Source: Pseudoalteromonas sp. DL-6 (GTDB taxonomy: Bacteria; Pseudomonadota; Gammaproteobacteria; Enterobacterales; Alteromonadaceae). From it: a DNA stretch of 64,000 nucleotides. Below, in pieces: positions 36,026-45,411 of the stretch; position 1 is the first letter of the stretch, and each line of letters begins with the position of its first letter. The stretch is from NCBI RefSeq assembly GCF_004328665.1, contig NZ_CP019770.1, forward strand, positions 2,542,001-2,606,000. The letters run 5' to 3'. The notes below the pieces were generated by a model that searched no databases, was not told the DNA's origin, and saw only the letters and a list, made by a program, of their open reading frames with translations. Made by a program: the position numbers and the translations under genes.

Positions 36026-36490
36026 TTATTTATTTTGTTTTTTTAAAGTGCGTCCTACCATACCTAAGCCTAAACCGATAAACCCCCCATAAAAAAGACT
36101 ATGAAAAAAAGATACAAATAGTTTGGCTTGAAGCCCTTTGGGAATTGTATCTATTATTTCTTTACTACTTTTTATGTGATTTGTTACAGAATTCCCTCTT
36201 GGTGAGCCTCTAAGTATCACTTCGATGTAATGGCCTGGTTCTGGAGCGTTATAATACAATATTAATGTTAACCAAACTATATAAATTCCTAATATGCCCC
36301 CTAACCTCGCTGATTTTGACAGTATACAGACTGTCATGAGGTAAATAATAAATATAAATAATGAATTAATATTAAAGACTAGTAAGGTTGGGAGGGATAG
36401 CAATAGAAGTATAAATATGGTCTTTGTCTCGAATAAGACCTTTAAAGTGTCATATAGGTGGTCGATTAATTCCTCATTATAATTTTTCAT
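36026..36490 (-). CDS. Small membrane protein, function unknown
   Basis: 154 residues with about four hydrophobic helices (about 22-42, 43-58, 64-80, 126-145) and the Gly-rich GGFIGLGLGMVGRTLKKQN tail. No family recognised. The region is AT-rich, unlike the adjacent more GC-balanced genes. A complete frame and an ATG start support a real gene, but there is no similarity argument. Confidence 0.45.
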   Translation of the reverse strand: MKNYNEELIDHLYDTLKVLFETKTIFILLLLSLPTLLVFNINSLFIFIIYLMTVCILSKSARLGGILGIYIVWLTLILYYNAPEPGHYIEVILRGSPRGNSVTNHIKSSKEIIDTIPKGLQAKLFVSFFHSLFYGGFIGLGLGMVGRTLKKQNK

Positions 36491-36905
36491 TTTATCTTCG
36501 ATTTACTTGTGAAGGTGCAATTCAAGTTATAGTATACCTAACTTTAGTTCTTCCGTATTTTAATTCAAGTATCCATTTACGAATATTACAACTTTACATC
36601 TTTAATGGCAATTCTAATCACCTCCGATTTCGGGTCGCGTTGTTGATGACTAAGTCACTGTAAGTATTGTTTCAACCCCTGCGCCCAGAAGGGTGTTAAC
36701 TGTACCATTACTTGATAGCAGTATCGTCCATCCAAAAGGTTAACTAACCTCTTTGAGTTAAGACTGGATTGTATTTACTTTCAGTTGGTGATTTTGCCCT
36801 TGGCTGCGCTGCGCCCATGATACGACCTGATTGTAATGTTTCACGAGCAGACGCAGATAAGCAAAATGGGTTAACTCGATATAGGCAACAACGCCTTACC
36901 ATGGT

Positions 36906-37740
36906 TCAATTCCTCACGGGTTTGACGACGCCAAGGGGATACAGCCATTTTGGATGAACACTTAGCCAACATTCGGCAGCTTCTTCTGCGCTAAGATCCC
37001 TGCGATTGATGGCATAGTTCAACTCGGCAATGTCCCTATTAGACATCTGAATATTATCCAGCACCGGATCTGAGTCTGAGCAAAGCGACCAGCGGCATTT
37101 TCTGTCAGTAAGAGTAAGGCGTGATCTTTGCCACCCAGCAGACCTTTGAGATCCTTGAGTTCCCATATCTTGTAATTATGATTCAAAAACTGGGGCCTCG
37201 GCCCAGACCTTATGTTGCATTGCATTCTTAAAGGCTTAGAAACATTGCTGCTGAGTGCCGGTATGGAACTCATAGCCGACCTGCTGCAAACCATAACCCT
37301 GCATCATCTGTTTTGAGAAACATTCCTTGAATGTGGTGGCGCATTTACTCCAACACTTATGGACGCAATAGATCTGTCACCGATTACACCAGATCTTACG
37401 ACACATATTCTGGCACACATCATAGGGCATAGGGGTCATAATACAGCCCAGCTCCCACACTTCTAGATTTTATCCAGACAGATGCCGTTGCTGTGAGGTA
37501 ACCAAGCGAAGCAGATCAAGCTTGCCCCGGTCAAGGGCATCAAAGTTGGCCTGATGATCGGCAAAATTCAATTGCACCGATTTACCCAAGATATCTAGCA
37601 CATAGCCGACAATGGCTGTAGTGGCCCGATGAAAGCGAGGTTGGTGACTCCCAGCCGTGGCGGCGTTTCCTGTGATGTTGAAGTGATTGCATGGTTTGGT
37701 ATCGGGTTTGGCATGGGGTTTCTTCTGTCAATGGTATGGC
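36906..37740 (-). pseudogene. Glycine-betaine/proline ABC-transporter substrate-binding protein, degraded
   Basis: Frames on the minus strand give RATTAIVGYVLDILGKSVQL, NFADHQANFDALDRGKLDLL, MMQGYGLQQVGYEF, DPVLDNIQMSNRDIAELNYA and EEAAECWLSVHPKWL, the layout of an OpuAC/ProX-type binding domain (compare the usual D-N-x-A-x-x-x-A-L-x-x-G-x-L-D-x-x-P and N-D-L-N-x-L-N ending in W-L). Several stops (near 37480, 37235 and 37060) make it dead. The 36491-36905 gap shows no gene. Confidence 0.55.
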
Positions 37741-37742
37741 CG

Positions 37743-38195
37743 TTAGGATCTGCTAAATATCAGCTTGGGCATAGCTTCTCCCAGGATATTATTGACCAGT
37801 GAGAAGGGAAAAATTATCTCAACGGTAATGCCGTTGGGGTCTTCCAGAAACCGTTGATGTTCAAGAGTTTCAGGGGTCTACTGCTCCCGAAATTGCAGTT
37901 CAAGTGCAAGCAGTTTGTGCTGCATGGCACTTAGGTCTGCGCTGCGAAAAGATAGATGAACCACGACGCCTTAGCCATTGGTGATGCGCCTTTGTCTTGG
38001 TAGGCCTCTAGCCGGATCTTGCTCGGCAGACTCTAGATGCAGCACAGGTTTGTCTGCGGCATAAAACCAATGGCCCGGAAAGGCTAACGCAGGACGGTAG
38101 CCCTCGATCAAGCCAACAACCCAGCAGTAGTAATCACGGGTCTGCAGCAGTTTACTGCTGAGCAGCGTAAAGTAATCCAATCCCTGAATATTCAT
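37743..38195 (-). pseudogene. VOC/glyoxalase-family protein with two in-frame stops
   Basis: One continuous 150-codon frame: GLDYFTLLSSKLLQTRDYY, GHWFYAADKPVLHLESAEQD, then stop near 37971, VVVHLSFRSADLSAMQHKLL, stop near 37880, then FLEDPNGITVEIIFPFS. The VOC metal/edge motifs (H-L-E; E-D-P-N-G-x-x-x-E) are intact, so only two nonsense changes separate it from a working gene. It lies 16 bp after the royal-jelly-family gene on the same strand and was probably the third gene of that operon. Confidence 0.75.
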
Positions 38196-38211
38196 GATGG
38201 ACTCCTTAGTT

Positions 38212-39360
38212 TCAGTTTCCCTGTACACCGGCGCTCAAAGGTTTAAAGCGGAAGATGTAGTAAGGGGGTTGGTTTTTGGCCTTACCATCGTTCAGTGGCG
38301 CAGACAGCGGCAGCTGTGCGGCTGCGCTGTAGAGGAAGCCATCAGCACCCAGGCTGACACCGTCTGGCCAGATCATTCTCGGATCTGCGGCAAATGGGCG
38401 ATACTCACGACTACTTGCTGGAATAATGCCAATACGGCGCTCGCCGACTTCGGTGAGATAGATATTGCCGTCAACATCTATGCTCAGGCCACCACTATTG
38501 GGTTTGTGGGCCCAAAACTGAACCTGATTGGCCAGCACGCTTGCCGACAGGGAAGGATTGGCCAAGGCCAACATGGGGATCCGGTAAAGTTCCCCCTTGC
38601 TGAGCGGAGTAAAGTAAAGCCACTCTTCATCTTTATCTATGGCAATACCATCGACGCCCACATAAATGGGGAGCGATTTCTGCCCGGCTGTGCCGACATC
38701 TATCACTATTGGGCGGTTAGTGTCAGGCATCACGCTCTGGTGGCCCTGCAGTACTCGGCGACTCTGGCCTGTTTTGAGATCTACCACCACCAGGGCAGCC
38801 TTGTCGCCCACAGACCCAGTCGCAATGCCTTCATCGGCGATAACAATCAACTGATGCTTGGGGGATATTAGTAAGTCATTATGCTGCGACTCCGGCAGGG
38901 ATACCGGTGATGGCAAGTGGATAATTCGTTCCAGCTTGTTGGTATTGCTGTTCCAGGCCACCAGTTTCGGGGTGACTCTGGGGCTAGCCTGGCCCGAGTC
39001 CAGCAACCAGACAATACCGTTGGTATCGGTACGCAGACCAAGAACCCAGTTTAGGCAGGTATCGGGATCTTTCTGACTGCCGTCACCGCGGACACAGCCT
39101 TGCCAGTCGCGGTTTGGAAATGGCTTGCTGCTGCCATCGGCGAAGATTTCCGCTACCTTGATTTCAGGCTCGTAAAAGGGATGAAAACTCACCAGCATAC
39201 GCCCGCTTGGAGTGAAGCTGATGCCACCGACAGCCCGCTCTGTAGTGCGGTAGACCTGAGCTTCGCTTTCAGAGTACTGCGAAACGGATGCCGCAGAGGC
39301 TGAAATACTAAAGGAGGCCAATGCACCGGCGAAAAGGGTAGACAAAGTAAATAATTTCAT
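38212..39360 (-). CDS. Major-royal-jelly-family (MRJP/yellow, SMP-30-like) secreted protein
   Basis: 382 residues. A signal peptide ending ASAASVS (about 24-28) precedes a six-bladed propeller of the MRJP family: GGISFTPSGRMLVSFHP, GIVWLLDSGQASP, HNDLLISPKHQLIVIADEG, GVDGIAIDKDEEWLYFTPLS, GLSIDVDGNIYLTEVG, WPDGVSLGADGFLYSAA. Such bacterial proteins are secreted, with unproven activity (lactonase- or ligand-binding-like). The start overlaps the stop of the PEBP gene by ATGA, so both are made together. A decayed paralogue lies at 23679-24331. Confidence 0.85.
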   Translation of the reverse strand: MKLFTLSTLFAGALASFSISASAASVSQYSESEAQVYRTTERAVGGISFTPSGRMLVSFHPFYEPEIKVAEIFADGSSKPFPNRDWQGCVRGDGSQKDPDTCLNWVLGLRTDTNGIVWLLDSGQASPRVTPKLVAWNSNTNKLERIIHLPSPVSLPESQHNDLLISPKHQLIVIADEGIATGSVGDKAALVVVDLKTGQSRRVLQGHQSVMPDTNRPIVIDVGTAGQKSLPIYVGVDGIAIDKDEEWLYFTPLSKGELYRIPMLALANPSLSASVLANQVQFWAHKPNSGGLSIDVDGNIYLTEVGERRIGIIPASSREYRPFAADPRMIWPDGVSLGADGFLYSAAAQLPLSAPLNDGKAKNQPPYYIFRFKPLSAGVQGN

Positions 39361-39917
39361 TGTGTTGACTCCTTTCTTGGACCGGCCAGCAGTACGAGCT
39401 CACTCTTAGTCAGGGTGTGTTGCCAGAGGAAGAAGCCGGTCATCGCCGCAGAATAGTCGGGGGTTACTGGCAGTTTTGCCACATCGAGCGCATAGACTGT
39501 CCACTTGTATCTGTGCTGACGCCCCTCGGGTGGGCATGGGCCGAAGAAACCGGGTTTTCCCAGATCTGTGTTTGACTCAATAGCACCTTCTGGCAAGGGG
39601 CCGCCATCTTTGCCGCCTGGCAGGCTGTGGACATCGGCGGGAATATCATATACCACCCTGTGCCAGAAGCCTGAACCTGTGGGAGCATCCTGATCATAAA
39701 AGGTGACTGCAAAACTCTTGGTTCCTACCGGCGCATTTTCCCAGTCCAGCCTGGGCGCCAAGTTGGCACCGCTGCAACCGAATTGGTTCCAATAGTAGTC
39801 TGAAGGTATGACTTGATTGGCAGTTAATAAACTTTTTATTTGAAAATCAGCGCCATAGACAAAGGGGAGGAAAATGAAAGTGCCTAGTGCAATACACCAA
39901 TATTTTTTTTGCCTCAT
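39357..39917 (-). CDS. YbhB/YbcL (PEBP/Raf-kinase-inhibitor-like) secreted protein
   Basis: 186 residues. A signal peptide (WCIALGTFIFLPFVYG) is followed by the PEBP fold: GANLAPRLDWENAPVGTKSF, the ligand-pocket D-x-D-x-P motif DQDAPTGSGFWHRVVYDIPA, and GPCPPEGRQHRYKWTVYAL with the conserved G-P-x-P-P-x-G-x-x-H-R-Y. Bacterial PEBPs are periplasmic phospholipid- or ligand-binding proteins of largely unknown role. First gene of an operon with the royal-jelly-family protein and the broken VOC gene. Confidence 0.88.
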   Translation of the reverse strand: MRQKKYWCIALGTFIFLPFVYGADFQIKSLLTANQVIPSDYYWNQFGCSGANLAPRLDWENAPVGTKSFAVTFYDQDAPTGSGFWHRVVYDIPADVHSLPGGKDGGPLPEGAIESNTDLGKPGFFGPCPPEGRQHRYKWTVYALDVAKLPVTPDYSAAMTGFFLWQHTLTKSELVLLAGPRKESTQ

Positions 39918-40172
39918 GATATAACATCCTAAATTTTATGATAGATTTGGTTCGTAGGATTTATTATACAAAAAGAAACCTAAGTGTATTAGTGGATATT
40001 TATTGTATTTACTTTTAAAAATTTTTTGATAATCACCGGCTTTTTCTCCTAAATTGAACTAACAAAAAACGCCCCTCGATTGTTTAAGTATTAGCCAAAG
40101 CACTGTATTTCAGGCGTACTTTCCCCAGGAAGAATAAGAGGCTTGCAGCCCTAGTCTGTAGCACTGAAGTAT

Positions 40173-40442
40173 TTAACCACCATCTCCTGACACTGCATGA
40201 ACCTTTCTGCGAAGTGGATTCAATAATATTTGAAGAGCTTCACTATCACCAACGTTGCCGAGGCTTACTTCTGCGCTAATAACTTCATGGGTATCAACAT
40301 CAATCGCAAGATGCATTGCATGCCAACGATATATCGACAATCTGTCGTTATTGATGTGGTGATTACCGAGCAAGCGGTCAATGCGTTTGATACTTTGTTT
40401 AAGCGCCACTTTGCCAGAGATATTACGACCTAGTTGGGTCAA
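40173..40442 (-). pseudogene. Chimeric transposase fragment (IS4 head joined to IS5-group body)
   Basis: The 89-codon open frame has two unrelated halves: QLGRNISGKVALKQSIKRID and LLGNHHINNDRLSIY resemble the N-terminus of an IS4 transposase, while RWHAMHLAIDVDTHEVISAE and VSLGNVGDSEALQILL are the DDE core entry of an IS5-group enzyme. They meet in frame near 40315. The 39918-40172 and 40443-40724 stretches are AT-rich and otherwise empty. Confidence 0.65.
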
Positions 40443-40724
40443 AGATAATTATTCACCTTCCAGTAATAATTTACTGGTAAATATAAGATAATTAAGACAT
40501 TTTTTGTTGATGAAAGAACATTGATAGCTAAGATATTCATCTTATATCGTAATGTCACGCATTATGCTGTTTTAGTTTGTTTTTGGCGAAACTGATTAGA
40601 TCAAACAGCAGCATGCGTGTCTACTAATTAATTGTAAAAGGAATTATCTGGTGATTCCCTAGTCAGCGACTACTTCCATCGCGAGTTAATATATATTGCA
40701 GCGCTGGGTAACTTGCAGGGAGTA

Positions 40725-41081
40725 CTATTTTTGACGGTCTTTCAAATGTATTGGGATAGCATAATATTCGCCCCAAGTTTTTAATGACATTAATATTGGT
40801 CTTAGTGTTTCACCAATATCTGTCAGGCTGTACTCTACTTTGGGGGGGACTTCGGCATAGACCTCTCTGTGAATTAATCCGCTTGCCTCCAGTTCTCTCA
40901 ACTGCTTAGTTAACATACGTTGTGTTACATTACCAACTTGTCGTTGTAACTCGTTAAATCGTAACGTTCCGTCGAGTAAATGATAGAGGATCATTCCTTT
41001 CCATTTACCACCAAATAGCTCCAAAGACGCTTCCACTGGGCATCCTATACTTGAGTAACAATCGAAACGAGGCTCTTTCAT
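40725..41081 (-). CDS. HxlR-family winged-helix regulator
   Basis: 118 residues with the HxlR signature: [15 protein letters not shown] at the N-terminus, [33 protein letters not shown] and the wing [19 protein letters not shown]. The N-terminal Cys residues (Cys8, Cys14) are where HxlR proteins sense thiol-reactive electrophiles. It is divergent from the dehydrogenase-nitroreductase-ABM operon (116 bp between starts) and presumably controls it. Confidence 0.9.
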   Translation of the reverse strand: MKEPRFDCYSSIGCPVEASLELFGGKWKGMILYHLLDGTLRFNELQRQVGNVTQRMLTKQLRELEASGLIHREVYAEVPPKVEYSLTDIGETLRPILMSLKTWGEYYAIPIHLKDRQK

Positions 41082-41196
41082 AGTATCCTTTTAGTACCTA
41101 TATGACAAATTTGTACGTACTTGTTTTTTTAGATTGTAGTTTTATTATAGATGCTACAGCGTTTTTAACATAAATGAAATTAAAGGAGGCATTTTT

Positions 41197-42228
41197 ATGT
41201 CTATCGCAACAAAAAAAATGAAAGCTATTGGTTTTACTCAGTCTTTGCCAGTTTCAGATCCTCATAGTTTACATGTATTTGATGCTGATTATCCCAAGTC
41301 CGCTTCAAATGATGTAATTGTTAAAATTAGCGCGGTATCGATAAATCCAGCCGATGCTAAAATTCGCATTCGCGCAGCGAAAAACACAACTTTAGATATA
41401 CCAAGAATTGCCGGTTATGACGCTGTTGGTACGATTGTGGGGCTAGGAGATGAGGTGAAAAACTTCGCGCTGGGTGATCGCGTTTATTATGCAGGGGATG
41501 TGAGTCGTCAAGGCTCAAATGCAGAATATCAGGTGGTTGATTCACGAATTATTGCCCTAGCACCGAACAGCTTAACCGATGCAGAAGCAGCAGCGTTGCC
41601 TCTTACAGCTCTAACTGGCTGGGAAGCTCTTTTTGATCGTTTACATATAAACCACACCACTAAAGGAAAATCATTATTAATAATCGGCGGAGCCGGAGGT
41701 GTGGGCTCTATCACCACACAGATTGCTAAGCAGTTGACAAACCTCACTGTTATTACAACTGCATCCCGCCCTAAAACCATTGAATGGTCAAAAAAAATGG
41801 GGGCAGATTATGTCGCTAATCATCACGATTTAGTCCCCTCCGTTAAGGCTCTTGGTTTTGAGACTGTTGATTATATTTTCAATACAGCAGATACCGTCGG
41901 ACATTGGGATGCCATGGCCGAGCTGATAGCACCACAAGGAATGATCTGCTCTATTGTTGAGTTTGATGGTGGTGTTGACTTGAGTAAGCTGCAAGGAAAA
42001 TCCGCAGGTTTTGTCTGGGAACTGATGTTTACACGTTCTCTATTCAATACACCTGATATCGAAAAGCAAGGCGAAATTTTACAACAAGTTGCTAATCTAG
42101 TTGATGCTGGACGTATCCGGACAACATTGAATGAAACGCTAACCGGCTTCAATGCAGAGACTTTAAGAGCAGCCCACGAAAAAATAGAAAGCGGCACAGC
42201 TATCGGTAAAACATCAATTATTTTTTAA
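41197..42228 (+). CDS. Zinc-binding alcohol dehydrogenase family NADPH reductase (quinone/enal reductase-like)
   Basis: 343 residues of the medium-chain reductase superfamily: an N-terminal GroES-like fold (ISAVSINPADAKIRI, AGYDAVGTIVGLGDEVKNFA) and a Rossmann domain LLIIGGAGGVGSITTQIAKQ (GGAGGVGS, about 163-170), then ASRPKTIEWSKKMGADYV. Structural-zinc cysteines are absent, as in the zinc-less quinone-oxidoreductase branch despite the family name. An aaaggagg RBS precedes the ATG. First gene of a three-gene operon under the HxlR regulator; likely reduces quinones or alpha,beta-unsaturated carbonyls. Confidence 0.88.
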   Translation: MSIATKKMKAIGFTQSLPVSDPHSLHVFDADYPKSASNDVIVKISAVSINPADAKIRIRAAKNTTLDIPRIAGYDAVGTIVGLGDEVKNFALGDRVYYAGDVSRQGSNAEYQVVDSRIIALAPNSLTDAEAAALPLTALTGWEALFDRLHINHTTKGKSLLIIGGAGGVGSITTQIAKQLTNLTVITTASRPKTIEWSKKMGADYVANHHDLVPSVKALGFETVDYIFNTADTVGHWDAMAELIAPQGMICSIVEFDGGVDLSKLQGKSAGFVWELMFTRSLFNTPDIEKQGEILQQVANLVDAGRIRTTLNETLTGFNAETLRAAHEKIESGTAIGKTSIIF

Positions 42229-42258
42229 CCCACATAATAAATCATCTAGGAGTGATTT

Positions 42259-42915
42259 ATGAATATTGCAGATGTAGCTTTAACACGCTATTCCACTAAA
42301 GAGTTCGATAAAAATAGAAAAATATCTGAAAGTAACTTTAATGATTTAAAGACATTATTACGCTTTAGTCCTTCCAGTGTGAATTCACAACCATGGCACT
42401 TTGTAATTGCAGATACAGACGAGGGAAAACGCAAGATTGCTGAAGGAACACAAGGAATCTATAGCTTTAATGAAGGAAAAGTTTTAGATTCCTCGCACGT
42501 AGTACTTTTCTGTGCAAAAACGAATATTGATGAAGAGTATATGTACCATCTGTTAGATACAGAAGAAAAAGATGGTCGTTTCGAAGCAGACATTTCTTTT
42601 AAACAAGCTAACCATAGTGGCCGCAGTATGTTTGTCAATATGCATCGTTTTGAGTACAAGGATGCACAGCATTGGATGGAAAAACAAGTCTACCTGAATA
42701 TGGGCACGCTATTGCTGGGAGCAAGCGCCATGGGTATTGACGCTGTTCCCATTGAAGGCTTAGAGCCAAAGGCACTTGACGAAGCACTCGGACTACGTCA
42801 GCGCGGTTATACCGCATTAGCAATTATTGCACTGGGTTACCGTAAAGATAGCGACTTCAATGCTAAGCTACCGAAATCTAGATTACCTGAAACTGAAATT
42901 TTTACTTTTCTTTAA
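42259..42915 (+). CDS. Oxygen-insensitive NAD(P)H nitroreductase, NfsB-like
   Basis: 218 residues with the NfsB pattern: RYSTKEFDKNRKIS (FMN phosphate-binding Arg/Ser), LRFSPSSVNSQPWHFVI, MEKQVYLNMGTLLLGASAMG, IEGLEPKALDEALGL and the tail ALGYRKDSDFNAKLPKSRLP. It is an FMN flavoprotein that reduces nitroaromatics and quinones by two electrons. An aggag RBS lies 30 bp after the previous stop. Fits a detoxification operon. Confidence 0.92.
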   Translation: MNIADVALTRYSTKEFDKNRKISESNFNDLKTLLRFSPSSVNSQPWHFVIADTDEGKRKIAEGTQGIYSFNEGKVLDSSHVVLFCAKTNIDEEYMYHLLDTEEKDGRFEADISFKQANHSGRSMFVNMHRFEYKDAQHWMEKQVYLNMGTLLLGASAMGIDAVPIEGLEPKALDEALGLRQRGYTALAIIALGYRKDSDFNAKLPKSRLPETEIFTFL

Positions 42916-42931
42916 GGATGGAATAAAACGA

Positions 42932-43243
42932 ATGTCAGAAGTTAATGTTATTGCCACATTGCATGTTATAGAACATGCGAAGGCTGCAGTTAAAACTCAT
43001 ATGAAAAAACTTGTTGAACTCAGTCGCGCTGAGTCAGGCTGCTTGCGTTATGATTTTTATCAGATCAACGCAAAAGGAGTACCTGGTGTAGAAAATACAG
43101 GTGGAGACTTTGTAGTTATCGAAAGATGGAAAAATATTGGTGCATTAAACTCTCATGCTGAATCTGATCACTTTACTGCCTTTGCAGGCAGCTTTAATAA
43201 AGATGAGATGAATATTACTCTACAATTAATTGATGAAATCTAA
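42932..43243 (+). CDS. Antibiotic-biosynthesis-monooxygenase (ABM) domain protein
   Basis: 103 residues, a ferredoxin-like fold: NVIATLHVIEHAKAAVKTHM, LSRAESGCLRYDFYQIN, FVVIERWKNIGALNSHAESD, HFTAFAGSF. The conserved S-x-x-E-x-G-C-x-x-Y and E-x-W motifs are those of YgiN-type quinol monooxygenases. The ATG at 42932 follows the nitroreductase stop by 17 bp behind a weak aagga site. With the two reductases this forms a small quinone/electrophile module. Confidence 0.85.
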   Translation: MSEVNVIATLHVIEHAKAAVKTHMKKLVELSRAESGCLRYDFYQINAKGVPGVENTGGDFVVIERWKNIGALNSHAESDHFTAFAGSFNKDEMNITLQLIDEI

Positions 43244-43291
43244 TACCCTCTTGTCTTTGAATCAATTAGTAATATATAAGTGTGTTAATAA

Positions 43292-43313
43292 GCTCCGGTT
43301 ATATAACCGGAGC
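43292..43313. repeat. Perfect 22-bp palindrome after the ABM gene
   Basis: gctccggttat followed by ataaccggagc forms an 11-bp perfect palindrome about 50 bp past the ABM stop. It could be a terminator without a good T-run, or a protein-binding site. Confidence 0.5.
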
Positions 43314-43530
43314 GAGGCTGGATCTCTAGCACACTGCTATTTAATACTTTTTTACAATTTAAGCCTCTCAGCTGAATACTTAAGAGCATAATTTAAGAGG
43401 TATTGAATTTATTCAATATTCATAGATAAGTATACTCATATATGGAAAGTTACTACCCCTGCTGAACTAATAAATACAGCTCTGATAACTTGACCAATAC
43501 AAACAGAATCTTTCAGGGGGCTGTACTATT

Positions 43531-43568
43531 GAGTTATCTGTGAAATAAAGAGTTATCTGTGAAATAAA
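43531..43568. repeat. Two tandem copies of a 19-bp unit
   Basis: gagttatctgtgaaataaa occurs twice head to tail. The rest of 43314-43839 is AT-rich with no gene visible. Confidence 0.7.
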
Positions 43569-43839
43569 GAATTAACCGTAAATAAATGATAAATATAATT
43601 AATTTCCACACGCGATGGTAAGGTGAGCGTTCTAAACGCCTCAATTCGTTTTTATTATGAGGGATTAGGTATGAAATTATTAAGTCAATAAGACTAACTT
43701 AAAAAACATTTTATTCTAGTATACCTCGCTACTCCTAGGAGTCTAGATGCTCATATTGAGCTAACCTATAACTGGGATCAAAAAGTATTGAGTGGAGGGC
43801 GTAATTTTGATCAGAGCGGTATAATTTCGCGCGCACGAT

Positions 43840-44280
43840 TTTCAATGAGATTATGAACTGGATCATTGAGGCACCCAGCTCTACCAATAATAAAGCGGGT
43901 GAACGTGATCCCGAAATGCATCAAACCAAGAATGGCATTTCGGCATGAAAGCCCATATCGGTGTTGATGCCTGAACCGGTCTGGCTCACAGTTTTACGAC
44001 TACTGCCGCAAATGAACATGATCTCAACCAAGCTGAACACCTTCTTCACGTCGAGAATAGAGTATACCTTCGTAGACAGTGGTTAGTTTGTTGCAGAGAA
44101 CCGTGAAGACTTGGGAATGTGAAAGCCAGCTGGCATGTTGCTGAAATACCCAGCAAGGTCAAAGAGCTTAAGAAGCATCCGCGAATCAACACAGTTCAGT
44201 TGAAAACTGAATACCTAAAGGTGCTGAGCATCCGTTCTAGATCATCAAATGTCAGCTAGGGATCACCAAGACATGCTACC
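43840..44280 (+). pseudogene. IS5-family transposase central fragment
   Basis: Frames on the plus strand give WIIEAPSSTNNKAGERDPEM, HFGMKAHIGVDA, TGLAHSFTTTAANEHDLNQA, ADWHVAEIPSKVKELKKHPR and QLKTEYLKVLSIRS, the DDE core of an IS5-group transposase. Stops near 43950 and 43965 and shifts break it. Beyond about 44280 a further KNNNKLAMLFPLARVLK stretch continues the tail. No inverted repeats were found to bound it. Confidence 0.65.
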
Positions 44281-44503
44281 AGGGATTGTAGAAAAATAAT
44301 AACAAACTGGCCATGCTGTTCCCCTTAGCGCGTGTATTAAAGGCAAAACCGTCTGTATGCTGAGCTGAGAAACCGGCATACAGACGGTAAAAAAGATCAA
44401 TAATGTGCAGATTACGCCACAAATACAACGAAGCTAGAGCATTTATCTCCTGCTCATACAACACACTGGCACCAGTTGCCGAGAGTGAAGTAGCGCTGTT
44501 GAT

Positions 44504-45025
44504 TCAATAGGCATTCACTCTGCGACGCAGCATGTTGAGCTTATCAACCTGGCATCGAATATCACTGAAGAAACCTTCTTTTTCCATCGCCAGCGCTAAC
44601 TCCCATTCTTTGGCCAGACCTTGGCAGTCCAAAAATGAATATCTCAGCTTCGTCTTTGAAATTCGCAGTCCCTTACTAAAGACTACGCGCTTTCCTCGTT
44701 GACCGTGAAAACTGTTGATGTACCACTCTATGCCAAAGCCATACTTAAAGTCTCTGATACGGACACCAAGCAGCCCCCAGTCTTTAAAGGGCTCATTCTC
44801 ACGAACCTTGTAATGGGTAACCCAAAAGTTATCAACTTCAGCTCGTGCCAGCGCTTTTAGCCTGTCCGTTTCTTGCTGCAATAAATTTGATATTTCCGAT
44901 TTCCATTGTTCATTGACGATTACTACCAAACCAATTTCCCCATCCAATTTACCCCAAAAGCCAAAACCACTATCCGTTTGGCTTTTGGATCGAAACGCCA
45001 AACGTAAAACTGCCGTCACAATCAC
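44504..45025 (-). CDS. mobI: MobI-like mobilization auxiliary protein
   Basis: About 173 residues, soluble. I assign it to MobI of SXT/R391 elements from its location (beside the partition genes and integrase, transcribed away from them) and its size, and from the general feel of the sequence (NEQWKSEISNLLQQETDRLK, WGLLGVRIRDFKYGFGIEWY). MobI works with TraI at oriT and is needed for transfer. The open frame begins with GTG at 45025, inside a repeat array, and the first ~35 codons show no clear coding character. A start farther in, near NEQWKSE, is equally possible. No catalytic motif is recognised. Confidence 0.6.
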   Translation of the reverse strand: MIVTAVLRLAFRSKSQTDSGFGFWGKLDGEIGLVVIVNEQWKSEISNLLQQETDRLKALARAEVDNFWVTHYKVRENEPFKDWGLLGVRIRDFKYGFGIEWYINSFHGQRGKRVVFSKGLRISKTKLRYSFLDCQGLAKEWELALAMEKEGFFSDIRCQVDKLNMLRRRVNAY

Positions 45026-45026
45026 T

Positions 45027-45184
45027 ATTTGGCGTCTCGATATAAATCGACTCGCTCAATCCCATACCTAACAAGAGATACAGGCTGATTTCACACAAAA
45101 ATGACTGAAAAGACGGATCGCCATGAAGATACAAACCATTTGGCGAGTTCAAGCCAGAATGCAAACGACATTTGGCGTCTCGAT
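45027..45184. repeat. 15-bp direct repeats in the mobI-srpM gap (oriT/centromere candidate)
   Basis: atttggcgtctcgat occurs at 45027-45041 and 45170-45184. A shorter atttggcgag lies at about 45138, and an inverted relative (atcgaaacgccaaac) at about 44990-45004 runs into mobI. The 386-bp divergent gap from 45026 to 45411 has no gene. In SXT/R391 the oriT and the srpC centromere are associated with this neighbourhood. Repeats are seen; the roles are inferred. Confidence 0.55.
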
Positions 45185-45411
45185 TTTTTTGACTAGGTCA
45201 TCCGCCGCCAAACAGAGCCTATTCTCATACTTTTGCGAAAATGCAATAGGCAGATAGATGAAAGGATTTGTCACCTTTCTGCCCACCGCCAGTGCACCGA
45301 ATCCTGATAATGGCATTTGAGTGAATCGCCAGAGCACTTGGACATGCCCAAGCGTGACCATCGCGGTTGATTGAAAACCGTTAGAGCACTTTGAGTGTAC
45401 AGGAGATAAGT

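Noticed and set aside
44276..44464. 62-codon minus-strand open frame before mobI
   Set aside because: The opposite strand continues the IS5 transposase tail, and there is no RBS or similarity for the minus-strand frame.
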